Below are positions 46,770-58,610 of a stretch of DNA of 64,000 nucleotides, piece after piece; position 1 is the stretch's first letter, and every line of letters starts with the position of its first letter. The notes under the pieces are model-generated. The model was given only the letters and a program-made list of their open reading frames with translations. It had not been told where the DNA came from and ran no database searches. A program made the translations under genes and the position numbers. The DNA is from Sclerodactyla briareus (lineage: Eukaryota > Echinodermata > Holothuroidea > Dendrochirotida > Sclerodactylidae): NCBI GenBank assembly GCA_026419785.1, contig JAODTK010003666.1, forward strand, positions 124,001 through 188,000, read 5' to 3'.

Positions 46770-47990
46770 GTGAATTGCTCAATCAGTTCCGGTTTTACAG
46801 TGGCGGGAAATGTGTAGGCTTTGGCTGAGGCGATCCAACTGTGTTAGGCTAGTAGTAACTTGGCAAGTACGTGACGCGGATAAAAACATTAATCCAAATG
46901 AACCCTAAAATCACTGGTTAAAAACCTCCAACTCAGTTATAAAAAAAAGCTTAAAGTAACTCCAGCACTATAAAATCATGAGAACTGAGTAAGAACAACG
47001 TAAAAACACTGAAAAGAATTAAAATATCCGCTAGGAATCGCGAGCTGCGAGCTGCATGTAACCGCGTCCTTCAATCATATCCCTAGCGGAACTTTCGGAG
47101 GTGGAAACTGCAAGGTACAAGGTACTGTTAGTTATAGTTTTAGGCTGAGTACTGCATGGAACGTTGGGGGCCTGTGCATGAGGCATGCCCTTCAACTCCG
47201 AAACATTGAATGATTGATTTAATGCTGTGTTGCAAAACACTAGGCTACAAGTCTTACTGCAGCAGTTTCGTTAGTCTCACTGTTAGGCTAGGAGCGAGCG
47301 TGGATAATTTTTTACATACAACAATTATCGAGATATTATTCAGTATACATCAATTAGATTTGGGAGGAATAGTCTTAAGTTACAAACCGTCTGGTCGGAA
47401 CTCGAATTCGAGGAATTCGTGACCGAATTTTCCCTTATGTCCAACGTAGTATCTCAGGTAGAATTCGTTAGACATTGTTGCGTCGAAGAGCTTTTTGCAC
47501 TATAATTCGAGTAACACGATCAACACAGCGTTTTGGGGGCACATGTCGACTCGGACCTACGTACGTACGCAAGCGTCATGTGTGAATGGAAAGAGAATGC
47601 ATAGCGATTAAACCGTGTATCTCTCTAAATATTTAAAGGGACACACCTCAATCTTTTACGTGAGCAGAGAATATCCTGTTCAGTGTCATTCTCTTCATGA
47701 ATAGCAGCATAGAGAGGATGAATGCCCTAAATTCGACAATACTTGCTTTTTCAGAGGAAGGAAAGCTTTTCCAGTAATCTGAGAGTCCTACCTTTCCACA
47801 ATATTGTTGTTGTTGTTTTTACTCGGCGCCAGCCATTGGTGGACTTGGTGGCGTTCCCCGTTTGAATGTCACATTATAAGTATTCCCCTCCCTCCGAAAA
47901 AAAAACGAAGTGCCCCCCCCCCCACTTCCCCCAAGAAAAGATGCACTCTAGGACTGGGCCAGGTTCTACATGAGGTCTTTTCTATGATCT
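46770..47990. other. No recognised gene; C-run near 47,917
   Basis: Short frames only. A cattggtggacttggtggcg string (47,836) and a C-run at 47,914-47,925 suggest a decayed DNA-transposon remnant at the left flank of the LTR element. Confidence 0.35.
47986..47990. repeat. Left target-site duplication of the LTR element (GATCT)
   Basis: gatct precedes the left LTR; aatct (55,153-55,157) follows the right LTR. Four of five bases match (atct identical). Confidence 0.55.
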
Positions 47991-48869
47991 TGTAGCGACA
48001 CTTCCCCTTTAATAACATCTGTTTACAATTACCATAATTCTGGAAAGTTCCAGGAGCTGAGTCCACGCACGTGTGACGGTGTACGTGCAGGCAACAAACA
48101 ATATACACTCGGTACACGGAGCGGCTTTGCTTTCGAGAGCGGATTATTTGTCAGTGATTATCGACTGTTTTCATTCAGCATACTCTACGTGTTTCTTTTC
48201 AGTTTCGCGAGTTAATCATTTCGTATTTCGGATGTTATAGCGTTTGTAGTAAGTCATATATCAAGTTAGCGGTTTACTGTTATTTACGAGGAGAAACTTC
48301 GAGTTTAGTTGTGTAAGGTTTCTCCGTGGACTCTAGCCTTCGGTAGTAGCATTCAGTACGTTACAGGCCCACCGTTCAGTGTAGTATATGGCCTAGCATT
48401 CGCAGTCGGCCCTCTTACGTTGTGATATACTCTTTTAGTGCGTTCAAGTTGTGAAGGGCTATATCATTACTGAGTGACGTTCCGCGCCGCCGCCATCTTT
48501 ATTGCTGGAATTTGTTGCGGGGATTATACGGATTATATGGATTACTGATAATTGTTATGCATGGAACTATTTACGGCATCATCTGTGCTAAACAGTTCAG
48601 ACTTTTATCTCATTCAGTCCTACAAGTTCATGCTCTCAGGTCGGCTGTATTATCACAGCTACCATTAACTGCGTGGACGTTTGCCGGCTGTACTAGCACA
48701 GCCACGAACAAGGATTGGCACGGACGGCTGTATTTACACAGCCTCCTATTAGCTGAGTGGAACTACGCCTGACGCGGAGTCATTGACTAAAGATAGGGGT
48801 AAGTCAGACAACCTTTTTATCATCTGCATATTACCCCAATTAACTTAGTGATACATCCCAAATCACTAA
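47991..48869 (+). repeat. Left LTR (879 bp)
   Basis: Starts TGTAGCGACACTTCCCC and ends ..CCCAAATCACTAA. Only four differences from the right LTR were seen: one substitution (G/T near 48,695) and three single-base indels. The 3' third holds three evenly spaced 18-bp hairpins (see findings). Carries the element's promoter by analogy with other LTRs; no TATA box could be fixed. Confidence 0.93.
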
Positions 48870-48870
48870 T

Positions 48871-48884
48871 TGGTGACCCCGACG
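48871..48884 (-). promoter_or_regulatory. Primer binding site (tRNA-Arg-like)
   Basis: tggtgaccccgacg starts one base after the left LTR. Its reverse complement would be the 3' end of a tRNA with CCA and a discriminator A, and an acceptor 5' strand GACCCCG, closest to arginine tRNAs that begin GACC. Identity of the tRNA is an inference. Confidence 0.7.
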
Positions 48885-50102
48885 GTGAAACGACCGCGTC
48901 AACTTTTTGAAACAAAGCTGATCCTCATATAACGTTCGAACGTATATTACAGACGGCGTTCGTGCAGATCATATAGGCATGCATAAAAACACGCCCCCGT
49001 GATTCGGAGGATTTCTAGGTGCATGTTTTGGCAATTTAGAAGACATTGAACCATAGAAACATTACTATGACACAGCCTAGTGCTGAGCAAATTATTTGAG
49101 TGGCTTCGAGGTTACATTGGACAATTCGTAGGTCTGAGCCTTTGGCATATAGTGTACCGAAACATAACGTCAATATAGCACGGTCGTTATTACAACCGAT
49201 TCATTAAATGTTGTAACACTGACTACAGTTTGGCTACGTTGTCACAGTTCATACATTGTTCATAATACTTAAAATGGGTCAGGTTGCACACACGTCTGGA
49301 GCGGGTTGTTACAGTGGGCACTGTATTGAGTCCATAACAAGACGAATGCCGAAACGACCTCACTTCCTGTTTCGTTGCTGATTCGAGGGCGTTCAATTTC
49401 GAGAGGTACCGAAAACCAGAAGAGGTTACTTGTCGGGTCCACTACACTATAAAACGTGGAGCAACAGTGGACGATTTATTACCACTAACCCTCGCTAGAA
49501 TCCGCAAGTGGCCACATAGCGACCCAATCATAGTGCGCGTAGCTGCAGGGATAAACGATATTACCGAGCTCCACTCCCCAATCGGTGAAAAAGGGTACTA
49601 AAGCCATCTGCCACTACAGCCGAAGAGCTAATACAACGGTATAAGTATTTCACCCAAGCCGTACGACGCGTGCGACCCCGTGCTGTTGTGGCACTGACGA
49701 CTCTGCCACCCGCATCCTTTAAAAAGTTCCAACAGCGTAAGCACCTCCAGAGCCATTACTGGATGAACAGACCGTGAGCGAGTACCAACGAGCCCCACGA
49801 CACCTACGATCACCGATAACCGTCTGCATAAGGTAAAAAAAAGAATTTAACCCCAGCCTCGTTGGAAGCCAATTCGCACCTTGACATGGCACACTGCGAT
49901 TAGAAAGCCAACAAGCGACGCAGCCAATCAGGAAGCCTAAGCAGGGTAATTCGAAACGACTTCGCCCAACTCTACGATGGACTACATGGAAAGTCAACCC
50001 TGAAGAAGAAGTGGTTCGAGCAGTTACTTAAACTCTTCCAAAAGGAGTATACCGAGTGGCAAATAACGAGCAGGTCATGAACTAGCACTTGGTCAGAGCA
50101 AC
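48885..50102 (+). other. Leader region of the LTR element
   Basis: About 1.2 kb between primer site and gag without a recognisable conserved protein. A basic/acidic stretch in 49,990-50,090 (KKKWFEQLLKLFQKEYTEW-like) in frame with several stops might be an N-terminal gag extension. Confidence 0.5.
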
Positions 50103-51007
50103 ATGATGGAGCAACCAGAGAAGAAGGAAACAAAACAGCCTCAAGCGGAACAGATACCAATTACTGCGGCCGTAAGCATCAAACTACCGGCGTTCTGGCC
50201 CAACGACCCGTCCGATATGGTTCCACATGTAGAGGCACAATTTTCTACGCGAGGCATAACAGCCGACGCCACCAATTCGCATACGTGATTGCATCCTTAC
50301 AACCGGAAATCGCCGAAGAAGTGCGAGATCTGCTGATCGATCCTCCACCAGAGAACGCTTACGAGAAGCTCAGACAGAGCTGATTAGCGTATGTCGATGA
50401 GTGAGTCCAAAAGAACTACAACAACCAGCTCCTCATTCCGAGGAATTAGGAGACAGGAAACCCACACAATTACTCAGACGAATGAGACAGCTGCTTGGGG
50501 ACAAAACCCTAGAGCCCACGATCCTGAAACAACTCTTCTGCACGATTACCTACAAACGCCCAACTGATCCTGGCACCAACCAGCGAGGAGGTCAACATAG
50601 AACAACTGGCTGGACTCGCGGACAAGATACTGGAAGTGACACCCGCTCAACGCATAGTGGCAAGAGTGGAAGAACCGACCCAGCTCCCCCGACCCAGACC
50701 TCACCAACACAGAACCAGCAGTCTCAACAATCGCAAATGGACGAGTTGCGTTCGATGATTGCATCCTGACCCCCAGGTCGCTGAGTTGTCGAAGCAGGTG
50801 GCGACAGACCGCAGTCGCTCCACGGAAAGGGATGGGCGAAAACGGAACCGCTCAAGATCCCGCAAGCGACAGGAGGATCGGACCACCCATGCTGGGGCAG
50901 AGTGTTTCTATCACTGGCAGTATGGCGACAAGGCACGAAAGTGCACTCCGCTTGCTCCAAGCAAGACAATCAGCCAAAAGATCACGCCAGTGATTAGCGG
51001 CGACTAA
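50103..51007 (+). pseudogene. gag: gag (capsid/nucleocapsid), frameshifted
   Basis: Starts MMEQPEKKE at 50,103. Gypsy-type capsid motifs: VSIKLPAFWPNDP (50,172), VEAQFSTRGIT (50,229), a VRDLLIDPPPENAYEKL segment (50,320), SEELGDRKPTQLLRRMRQLL (50,437), and an APTSEEVNIEQLAGLADKIL segment (50,575) that mediates capsid assembly in relatives. An Arg/Ser-rich linker precedes a CFYHWQYGDKARKC nucleic-acid-binding knuckle (50,908), whose final Cys is lost to a frameshift. At least four frameshifts break it. The last stretch (from 50,759) is in the same frame as the protease and ends at TAA 51,005-51,007. Confidence 0.85.
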
Positions 51008-52165
51008 TCGCGTGGCGCAAAAAGCAGCAGTCGTCATTTCATTATTGCTGATCGCGCCACAGGCACTAGGTTCCTGGTAGACACTGGTGCTGACGTAAGC
51101 GTCATACCACCAACACCTCCGGACAAGGAGAAAAACAACGGGTACCGTTTGAGAGCAGCCAACCACACTCCGATCAGAACATTTGGAGAACGTTCCCTAA
51201 CATTGGACCTTGGACTGCGACGCACGTTCCGTTGGGTTTTCGTCATAGCAGAGGTGTCAACACCGATCTTGGGTGCAGACTTTTTGGCGAATTTCTCTCT
51301 TCTCGTGGATGTGAAGAACAGGAGACTGATTGATTCTGAAACCACATGTGGGGGTTCGCGAATAGCATCAACCATTTCTCCTATCAGCCCGACTTTCGTA
51401 GTACCAGACGGGAAATCCAGATTCCTCGACCTGTTAAATCAGTACCAAAACATAACAAAGGCTAACTACGAAGAGTCCGCACTCAAGCACGATGTTACTC
51501 ATCACATCACCACAAGGGGACCGCCATGCTCAGCAAGACCCCGTCGTCTGGCTCCCGACCGCCTCACGGCAGCAAAAGCAGAGTTCGAGCACATGCTACA
51601 ACTGGGGATCGTTCGCCCATCCCAGAGTATGTACTCCTCGCCCCTCCACTTGGTACCCAAGAAAAATGGAGACTGGAGACCGTGTGGGGATTATCGGGCC
51701 CTGAACAAGTCTACTGTTCCGGACAGGTATCCGATACCTCACATACAAGACTTTGCGTCTGCTCTACACGGCAAGACCGTCTTTTCGAAAATCGACCTCA
51801 TAAGAGCGTATCACCAAGTGCCAGTCGAACCTTGTGATATACCCAAGACAGCCGTGACAACTCCCTTCGGTCTTTTCGAGTTTGTGCGCATGCCCTTTGG
51901 GCTACGGAATGCAGCACAGACTTTTCAACGCTTCATAGACCAAGTATTGCAAGGCCTCCCGTTCGTATACGCCTACTTGGATGACTTGTTAGTATTTTCA
52001 GAAACGCCGGAGCAACAATATGCACATCTTCGCCAGCTGTTCGACCGACTGAGTGCCCACGGCGTGGCGATAAATCCTGCCAAATGCGTCTTCTCTGTTC
52101 TGAATTGGAATTCTTGGGCCACTGTGTCAGCCACAAAGGATCGCACCCTTGAAGGAGAAGGTTGA
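51008..52165 (+). pseudogene. pol: pol part 1: aspartic protease and reverse transcriptase
   Basis: After the TAA the frame stays open: [13 protein letters not shown] (51,071) is the retropepsin active site and PILGADFL (51,269) the second conserved protease motif. The RT follows with [20 protein letters not shown] (51,604), [12 protein letters not shown] (51,673), [15 protein letters not shown] (51,784; first catalytic Asp), [18 protein letters not shown] (51,859) and [11 protein letters not shown] (51,970; intact YLDD at 51,974-51,985). All catalytic residues are intact. A frameshift near 52,110 moves the thumb and connection ([22 protein letters not shown]) to the next frame. Confidence 0.93.
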
Positions 52166-53090
52166 CGCAATCACCGACTTTCCAGTTCCCACTTCCTTGA
52201 CCAAGATGAGGGAGTTTTTGGGCCTCATCAACTTTTACCGGCGATTTGTCCCAAACTGCGCGGAGACAGTCCAACCGTTGACAGATATGCTAGCCGGGGG
52301 AAACAGAATCAGCCAGTACTTTGGACTAGGAGCAGATGGCAGCGTTCAACAAAGTCAAAGCCGACTTAGCGGAAGCGACGATGCTCGTTCAGGGAGACGC
52401 AACCCTCAGCCTGCTTCCATTAGTAGACGCTTAGACAAGGCAGTCGGTGGAGTTCTCAAACAGTTAGTTGACGATACGGCAAAAACCGGTGGCTTTCTTC
52501 TCAAAGCGACTGAAACCTGCTGAAACTCGCTATAGTACTTTCGGCAGAGAACTCTTAGCGATCTACCTTACCATACGACATTTTCGACATCTCCTGGAAG
52601 GAAGACAGTTCACTGTCTACACTGATCATAAGCCACTGATCTATGCTTTCGATGCCCGCCCGGATCGCTATTCACCACGAGAGACGAGGCAGCTGGATTA
52701 CATCGCACAGTTCACCACTGATCTACGTCCACGTCAGGAAAGGATAACGTTGTTGCAGACGCTCGTCACGGAAAGGCATCAACTCTCTCCTAGCTCCCTC
52801 AGTACCCAGCGTAGATCTTGTAGAGCTGGCAGCAGCACAGTCCAGCGAGGAAGAACTGCGTGCTTTACGTTCGACCTCGGCGATGCAGTTGAAGGAGATC
52901 CCACTCCCTACTTCCGAGACGACCATCACGTGCGACTTCTACGGTTCACCAAGACCGTTTGTCCCATCGAAGTACCGGAGAGACGTGTTCAAAGCTTTAC
53001 AATTCTTTGGTCTCACCCTGGTATATTGGCTTCGCAGAGACTCCATCAGTCAACGATTGTGTGGCCAAACATGAAGAAAGACATAAAGCT
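52149..53090 (+). pseudogene. pol: pol part 2: RT connection and RNase H
   Basis: LTKMREFLGLINFYRRFVPN (52,200) ends the RT. The RNase H region begins near 52,420 (VDA, first catalytic Asp), with a frameshift across AVGGVL. It continues in the frame opening at 52,468: AFFSKRLKPAETRYSTFGRE (about 52,486; catalytic Glu in GRELLA), RHFRHLLEGRQFTVYTDHKP (52,580; catalytic Asp in YTDH). Another shift near 52,735 destroys the usual HVxGKxNxxADxLSR end. The stretch to 53,090 holds the spacer and integrase N-terminus (WSHPGILASQR, WPNMKKDIK). Confidence 0.85.
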
Positions 53091-53880
53091 TGGGCAAGGT
53101 CTGTCTGAACTGCCAACAGTCTAAGGTGCAACGACACGTATATGCACCCACAGGAGTCTTTGCAGCTCCTGATGCACGTTTCCAGCACATCCATCTGGAT
53201 ATAGTCGGACCGTTACCACCATCAAATGGATGTACTTACCTCCTGACCATCATCGACAGGTTTCAAGGTGGCCGAGAAGCCATACCCATTCCTAACATGT
53301 CGGCAGAGACAATCGCCAAAGCATTCGTCCATCATTGGGTATCAATTTTTGGAGTTCCAAGTGTCATCACTACTGACAGGGGTAGTCACTTCGAATCTGC
53401 CCTGTTTCAGAAATTGAATGATCTGTTCGGAGCCCAGCGCATAAGGACGACGGCTTACCATCCAATGGCTAATGGCCTCGTCGAGAGATTCCATCGTCAG
53501 TTCAAAGCCGCATTGAAGGCTTCTCAATCCGACTTATTAGTTCAGCTTCTACCTTTAGTCCTGTTAGGTATCAGAGCTACACCGAAGGAGGACATCAAGC
53601 ACAGCCCAGCGGAGATGCATTTGAATGGACTTTGTCGTTACGTGTGACCTGGTCCGTCCTGGGTACGGACACAACCAGTGTAGATGTCAGTAGCTATGCT
53701 GAGCGACTCGCTCAACACATGTCCAAGATTCGACCTGCGATCACCCGCCAGCAAGTCGGAAGTCCCATATACCTAAAGATCTATCAACATGCACTCACGT
53801 TTGGGTTCGTGCACCACCAGTGCGTAAACCACTGCAACCTCCGTACATGGACCGTTTCCTGTAATCCGGCGGACTGACAA
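53000..53880 (+). pseudogene. pol: pol part 3: integrase
   Basis: Zn-binding HHCC: His in SHPGI (about 53,020), CLNCQQSK Cys pair (53,105), with a frameshift between. Catalytic core D-x58-D-x35-E, all in one frame: Asp in HIHLDIVGP (53,198), Asp in ITTDRGSHF (53,375), Glu in GLVERFHR (53,483). The D-E spacing of 35 residues is canonical. The C-terminal part near 53,800-53,900 is frame-broken but keeps the tail typical of the group (RTDKFFVV-type residues in another frame). No chromodomain seen. Confidence 0.9.
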
Positions 53881-54260
53881 GTTCTTTGTGGTACGAATCA
53901 AGGGAGCGGAAGAAACCATTAGTTCCCCCCCCACCCCCCCTTGAATCGACTAAAGGTGGCATACCTCGATACAGATCTGATAGGCAATCGCAATCCTCCG
54001 TCCGAACCAAGCACTCCTGAGGCGTCCAGACAGTAAGCGTCACAACCAGGCGGAAACGAAGCACCCGCAACCAGTGAATCCAGAAGTTACGCCGATGTGC
54101 TACGCAATGGTCTCGCATCGGTGCCTGTTAAACATACCGTTCCGGGCGTCGTGTGCATTTTCCAAAGCGATACCTGGACGACTTTAGCATAGGTTGAAGA
54201 GTATGTGTCTCAACTAGTATCATTTCATGGAATCGATTGTTTTCATGGTTAAACAATCTA
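53881..54260 (+). other. 3' untranslated region of the LTR element
   Basis: No env-like or other conserved frame. Contains a short C-run at 53,926-53,940. Confidence 0.6.
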
Positions 54261-54268
54261 GGAGGGGG
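54261..54268 (+). promoter_or_regulatory. Polypurine tract
   Basis: ggaggggg lies four bases before the right LTR start, the expected place for plus-strand priming. Confidence 0.75.
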
Positions 54269-54272
54269 CTAC

Positions 54273-55152
54273 TGTAGCGACACTTCCCCTTTAATAACAT
54301 CTGTTTACAATTACCATAATTCTGGAAAGTTCCAGGAGCTGAGTCCACGCACGTGTGACGGTGTACGTGCAGGCAACAAACAATATACACTCGGTACACG
54401 GAGCGGCTTTGCTTTCGAGAGCGGATTATTTGTCAGTGATTATCGACTGTTTTCATTCAGCATACTCTACGTGTTCTTTTCAGTTTCGCGAGTTAATCAT
54501 TTCGTATTTCGGATGTTATAGCGTTTGTAGTAAGTCATATATCAAGTTAGCGGTTTACTGTTATTTACGAGGAGAAACTTCGAGTTTAGTTGTGTAAGGT
54601 TTCTCCGTGGACTCTAGCCTTCGGTAGTAGCATTCAGTACGTTACAGGCCCACCGTTCAGTGTAGTATATGGCCTAGCATTCGCAGTCGGCCCTCTTAAC
54701 GTTGTGATATACTCTTTTAGTGCGTTCAAGTTGTGAAGGGCTATATCATTACTGAGTGACGTTCCGCGCCGCCGCCATCTTTATTGCTGGAATTTGTTGC
54801 GGGGATTATACGGATTATATGGATTACTGATAATTGTTATGCATGGAACTATTTACGGCATCATCTGTGCTAAACAGTTCAGACTTTTATCTCATTCAGT
54901 CCTACAAGTTCATGCTCTCAGGTCGGCTGTATTATCACAGCTACCATTAACTGCGTGGACGTTTGCCGGCTGTACTATCACAGCCACGAACAAGGATTGG
55001 CACGGACGGCCTGTATTTACACAGCCTCCTATTAGCTGAGTGGAACTACGCCTGACGCGGAGTCATTGACTAAAGATAGGGGTAAGTCAGACAACCTTTT
55101 TATCATCTGCATATTACCCCAATTAACTTAGTGATACATCCCAAATCACTAA
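54273..55152 (+). repeat. Right LTR (880 bp)
   Basis: Same limits as the left LTR: TGTAGCGACACTTCCCC to ..CCAAATCACTAA. The indels against the left copy are at about 54,475 (one T fewer in a T-run region), 54,698 (one extra A) and 55,007 (one extra C). Confidence 0.93.
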
Positions 55153-55189
55153 AATCTGTCGACCTACTCGCAGCCAATAACATCTGACA

Positions 55190-55700
55190 TTCGTACTAGA
55201 TATGGTCATTATATCTCCGAAACACTTTTTGTACTTACATGTTCGGGGATATTATGGTTTTGGTGGTTTAGCCGCCGTCTCTGCCGCCGCGGCCGCCGGA
55301 AACGCGGCGTTAGCTCAAAAACTCTCTGATGATTTATCTGATTGATCTGAAACTTGGTGCTTAAGTCCGCCCTATGAAATCTCGGATGAGTTCGAAAGTG
55401 AGCATCGCTGCATGTCTGCTGCCCTCTATTTTGCAGGTTTACACGAAAATACAGAGTTAATCCGATTACACACGAAACGTTTTGGGTGGGGACACAAGTT
55501 GGTCCGGAAAGCATGACAGTGATTTTCCTGGTCACCGGAGGTCAAATTTGTGTTGTTGATTCTTCGCAATTTTTCTAACTTTGACGGATTTGAACGAAAC
55601 TCGGTGGTTATGGACTGTTGTTAGTCATAAATAACATGAAGGTCATTCCAATGGTCACGGGAGTTCAAATTTGCATTAATTCATGCCCTTTTCTAACTTT
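55190..55700 (-). repeat. Dispersed repeat R1, minus-oriented copy
   Basis: Reverse complement of the family at 5.0-5.5 kb: ccccgaacatg end (55,240-55,250), GCC-rich tract (55,272-55,310), aaactctctgatgatt, aaacttggtgctt, atgaaatctcggatgag. The far end has two ~120-bp units marked by ggtcaccggaggtcaaattt (55,535) and ggtcacgggagttcaaattt (55,656). Confidence 0.65.
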
Positions 55701-56860
55701 GTCGTATTCAAATGAAACACTGAAAACTGGAGAACTTGGAGGTCAAATGGAAATAACTGGATGTGCTTTCTCTAAACGAGGTCCACAAAAGCTATTTCTG
55801 CGAAGATATACACGTCGGCAGTTCACCCGCCTGCAGCCCTGCACGTTCTAGTTTACTATGAGTATCGGACACCGCTGCACATATCTAACGGGGTTTGGGA
55901 AATTACGGGGTCCATTCATGTAGGTACGCGAAGGTTACCAGTCTCCTGTCTGCTGTCTGTGTGCATAATTGATGAATGACTGACAAAATCATTATAGTGT
56001 GGGAATGGGGATGTCTGCCGTCGGTTTTCTATCTGAGTGACATATGTTGTGGCCAGTGAGAGACTTCGCTAGAGGAAGGAGGAGGAGGGTGTTTCACCCT
56101 CGGAGTTTAATTTATTTTGGGCTATTTGGAAAATCCAGCGACCAATCGGATATCTTTTTAAGTAGCTCTGGCTAACTACTCAGGCGAACTTGAATAAGAC
56201 TTATCAAATTGAGACAAGGTTGTTTCTCCCTTCTAGTTCTATAAATAAACTGATGAAATTCCAACTAAATTGTCACGATTCGAAACATGATGGAACAAGA
56301 ACCCGGAGACGTGTAGTGATTCTTGTCATTCCTGTGAGCGTAGCACTGCTGTGAAACCCCGATGTTCAGTCTCAGCAACGGACAAGGTTCCAAACGAGGC
56401 GAGTCAGCATTTCACGCCTCAACACGCGGACCTAACCATACCTCCCTGTCTAACAACAGCGAAATATTTGCTGTTATTAGGCCTATACAGGATGTTCCAG
56501 GGGCATTCCCTCAGGAATAACAATCAAGGCCACTACGATCACAGTCATAATATCAAAATCAAATGAAAATACTGTGTTCAAATTAATAGTTGTGCCCGCA
56601 AATATTCATTACCTGAAGTAGGTTGGGCAATGCTGATAGAGCAACCTTATATCATTCTAATCACGTGACCATTTTGTGAATACCTCTCTAATTCCTCCGC
56701 AGTTAATGAGGACACACGAACTGATAATTCCACCATGTCTCAAAACAGATATTTTTCCTGTCTTCTCATGCTCAGTTTCGTATCACCTTTTCTCATCTTT
56801 GCTAAGAATAAAACTCATTTACCTGCCCATGCACCCAACCGAGATCATGAGAAGACCCCT
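55701..56860. other. No recognised feature
   Basis: Short frames only. Confidence 0.4.
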
Positions 56861-57480
56861 CTTAACAGGGGCTTAGCGAGGTTCTTCGTTGTTGGGGGGT
56901 GTGGGAGTTCTGATTTGCCGACAGATTTGTAAATGGTGACTGATATGGGGGAGGGGTCTAAGAGGAAGTGCCCCCTCCCAGGGAAGGGTCCCCCTCCCCT
57001 TTAGAATTTTTTTTTAGTTTTGAAACGTTCTCAGATGCATCTGGGGCATATTTTAGTAAAATGTGGCATAGTAGAATTTCCTTTTTTGATATTATTTTCT
57101 ATGGCAGTCGGTAGAAGAAGAACTGATTGGATAACAAAGAAATATTGCATACCGGTACCTTATATCGGAATGTAGATTATACAATAGAATTTTAGGAACT
57201 TTTGTTTTTGACGTTGATTGATTTTGTATGCTGAACATCAGTGAATGTAATTGGGCTTCACCCACATGACTGACATGAGTGCCTCTCCGTCTGAACCCAT
57301 CGCAATCAATGGCGTAGGCAGGATTTAGGTGACAGGGGAGCATGGCTATTGATTGAAGTCCTGGGGGACTCGGGGGAGGGGTCTAAGGGAAGGTGTGTCC
57401 CCCTCCCCCTTCGGAAAATTTTCGATTTTGAGAATTCGATGCAATTTGGGGCAACATAGGTTAACTTCCGAGGAGTGATT
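56861..57480. other. DNA-transposon-like remnants, two related segments
   Basis: gggggaggggtctaag followed by agtgccccctccc (56,948) recurs as gggggaggggtctaag followed by tccccctcccc (57,373), then a tttt.gattttga segment in both. A caggggcttagcgagg string at 56,864 resembles a hAT left end. No clean target duplication was found. Confidence 0.4.
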
Positions 57481-57934
57481 TCTACTCATAAATTCATATT
57501 TTTCAGTTTAATAGTTCCTGGAAATATCTATAAAGCGCCATTGTCCCTGGATTTTTGTACTTTTTCCATTTTGTAAACGAAAAACAGGCAAAATAATTCT
57601 CAAAGGCACCACTGTCTCTTCACAGTTCTTCGGAATTCGAATACTTTTTATTGACTGTAAATACAGTGAGTTATCAGTTTGCATGCAAAAAAAAAAATGC
57701 AATTTTGAAAAGTCAGGGTTAAAGACTCGAAGTTGAATAATGAGAGTTAGCCTAATGTGTATGGATAAATAGATTAATTGAAGATGGGTCAAGTGACAAA
57801 AACGTGACGAGAAAATAAGGTTTAAGCTTGTGTTGTGAGTGAGTCCACTCCATTGCAGCTATTGGTTGAAACAGGTACAAACATGTACAAATTGGATTTA
57901 TAATTTACAAGAGCAGCTAGCATGGGCCGCTCGT
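57481..57934. other. No recognised feature
   Basis: AT-rich; a 94-codon minus frame (57,508-57,792) has no motif. Confidence 0.35.
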
Positions 57935-58610
57935 CACCCTCTACATCGTGGGCTGCGGTTCACTCGGAGGCCTTCAATTCCATTACTTTCACTGAGTTGC
58001 TGGCGATTCTGACACTCATCTACCTGAGGCTATCAGTTATTTGCCGTACAGGTTTTCGCCTAGCAGGACACGGTTGATTGGATTGGTGAATGAGTTCATC
58101 AAATGGAGAACTGGAACATCGGAATAATCGATGATGAAGCCTCCCATTCTCCTTTTCTCTATTCAGCCTTCCTCCTTTCTTCCTCATCCGCTCTCTTCAC
58201 TTTTTCTTATGGACTCCCCTTCGCTCTATTTTCGACAGACCTAAATTTTCCGACAGCACAAATATTGGGGTGTGTGACCCCCCCCCCCCCCACCACCCCT
58301 CCTGCTCGCAACGCCCCTGTCCATCTAGTCGACTCAATGCCAAATTACAGAAGTCCGCCTGTCAGCAAGATGCAACTCCATTTATGATTGATAGATATAC
58401 GATAGTTCCCTAAATAACCACATTGAAGTATATATTATATATTTAGTTAATTACGGCATATAGTGAGCACTGGTTCCATTCGTGGTGCAGCCGCCTAACA
58501 ATTAGTATGGCGAGTTTTCCGGGATGGCTATGATGTATTGGTAAATATGACTGGACTACATTTTCTACATTGGCGCCCTCTTGTTCTGCACCTTTCTAAG
58601 ACTATCCTAG
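57935..58610. repeat. Right copy, block 1 of the segmental duplication
   Basis: Counterpart of 30-715, same orientation, with indels every few tens of bases and expanded C-run (58,280-58,291). Confidence 0.8.

Larger units (their letters stand above)
47991..55152 (+). mobile_element. Complete Ty3/Gypsy-type LTR retrotransposon
   Basis: 7.16 kb bounded by two nearly identical LTRs, with primer site, gag, protease, RT, RNase H and integrase in the Gypsy order (integrase last) and a polypurine tract before the right LTR. No env-like frame: only about 390 bases separate the integrase C-terminus from the right LTR. The protein style (single gag-pol frame, Cys-His knuckle directly before the protease) suits the Mag/SURL-like group of invertebrate Gypsy elements, an assignment made from memory of motifs. 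Multiple frameshifts mean it is not autonomous as assembled. Confidence 0.93.

Noticed and set aside
53881-54260. env gene, which would make the LTR element an errantivirus-like retrovirus
   Set aside because: Too short a space between integrase and right LTR and no signal peptide, furin-like site or membrane segment.
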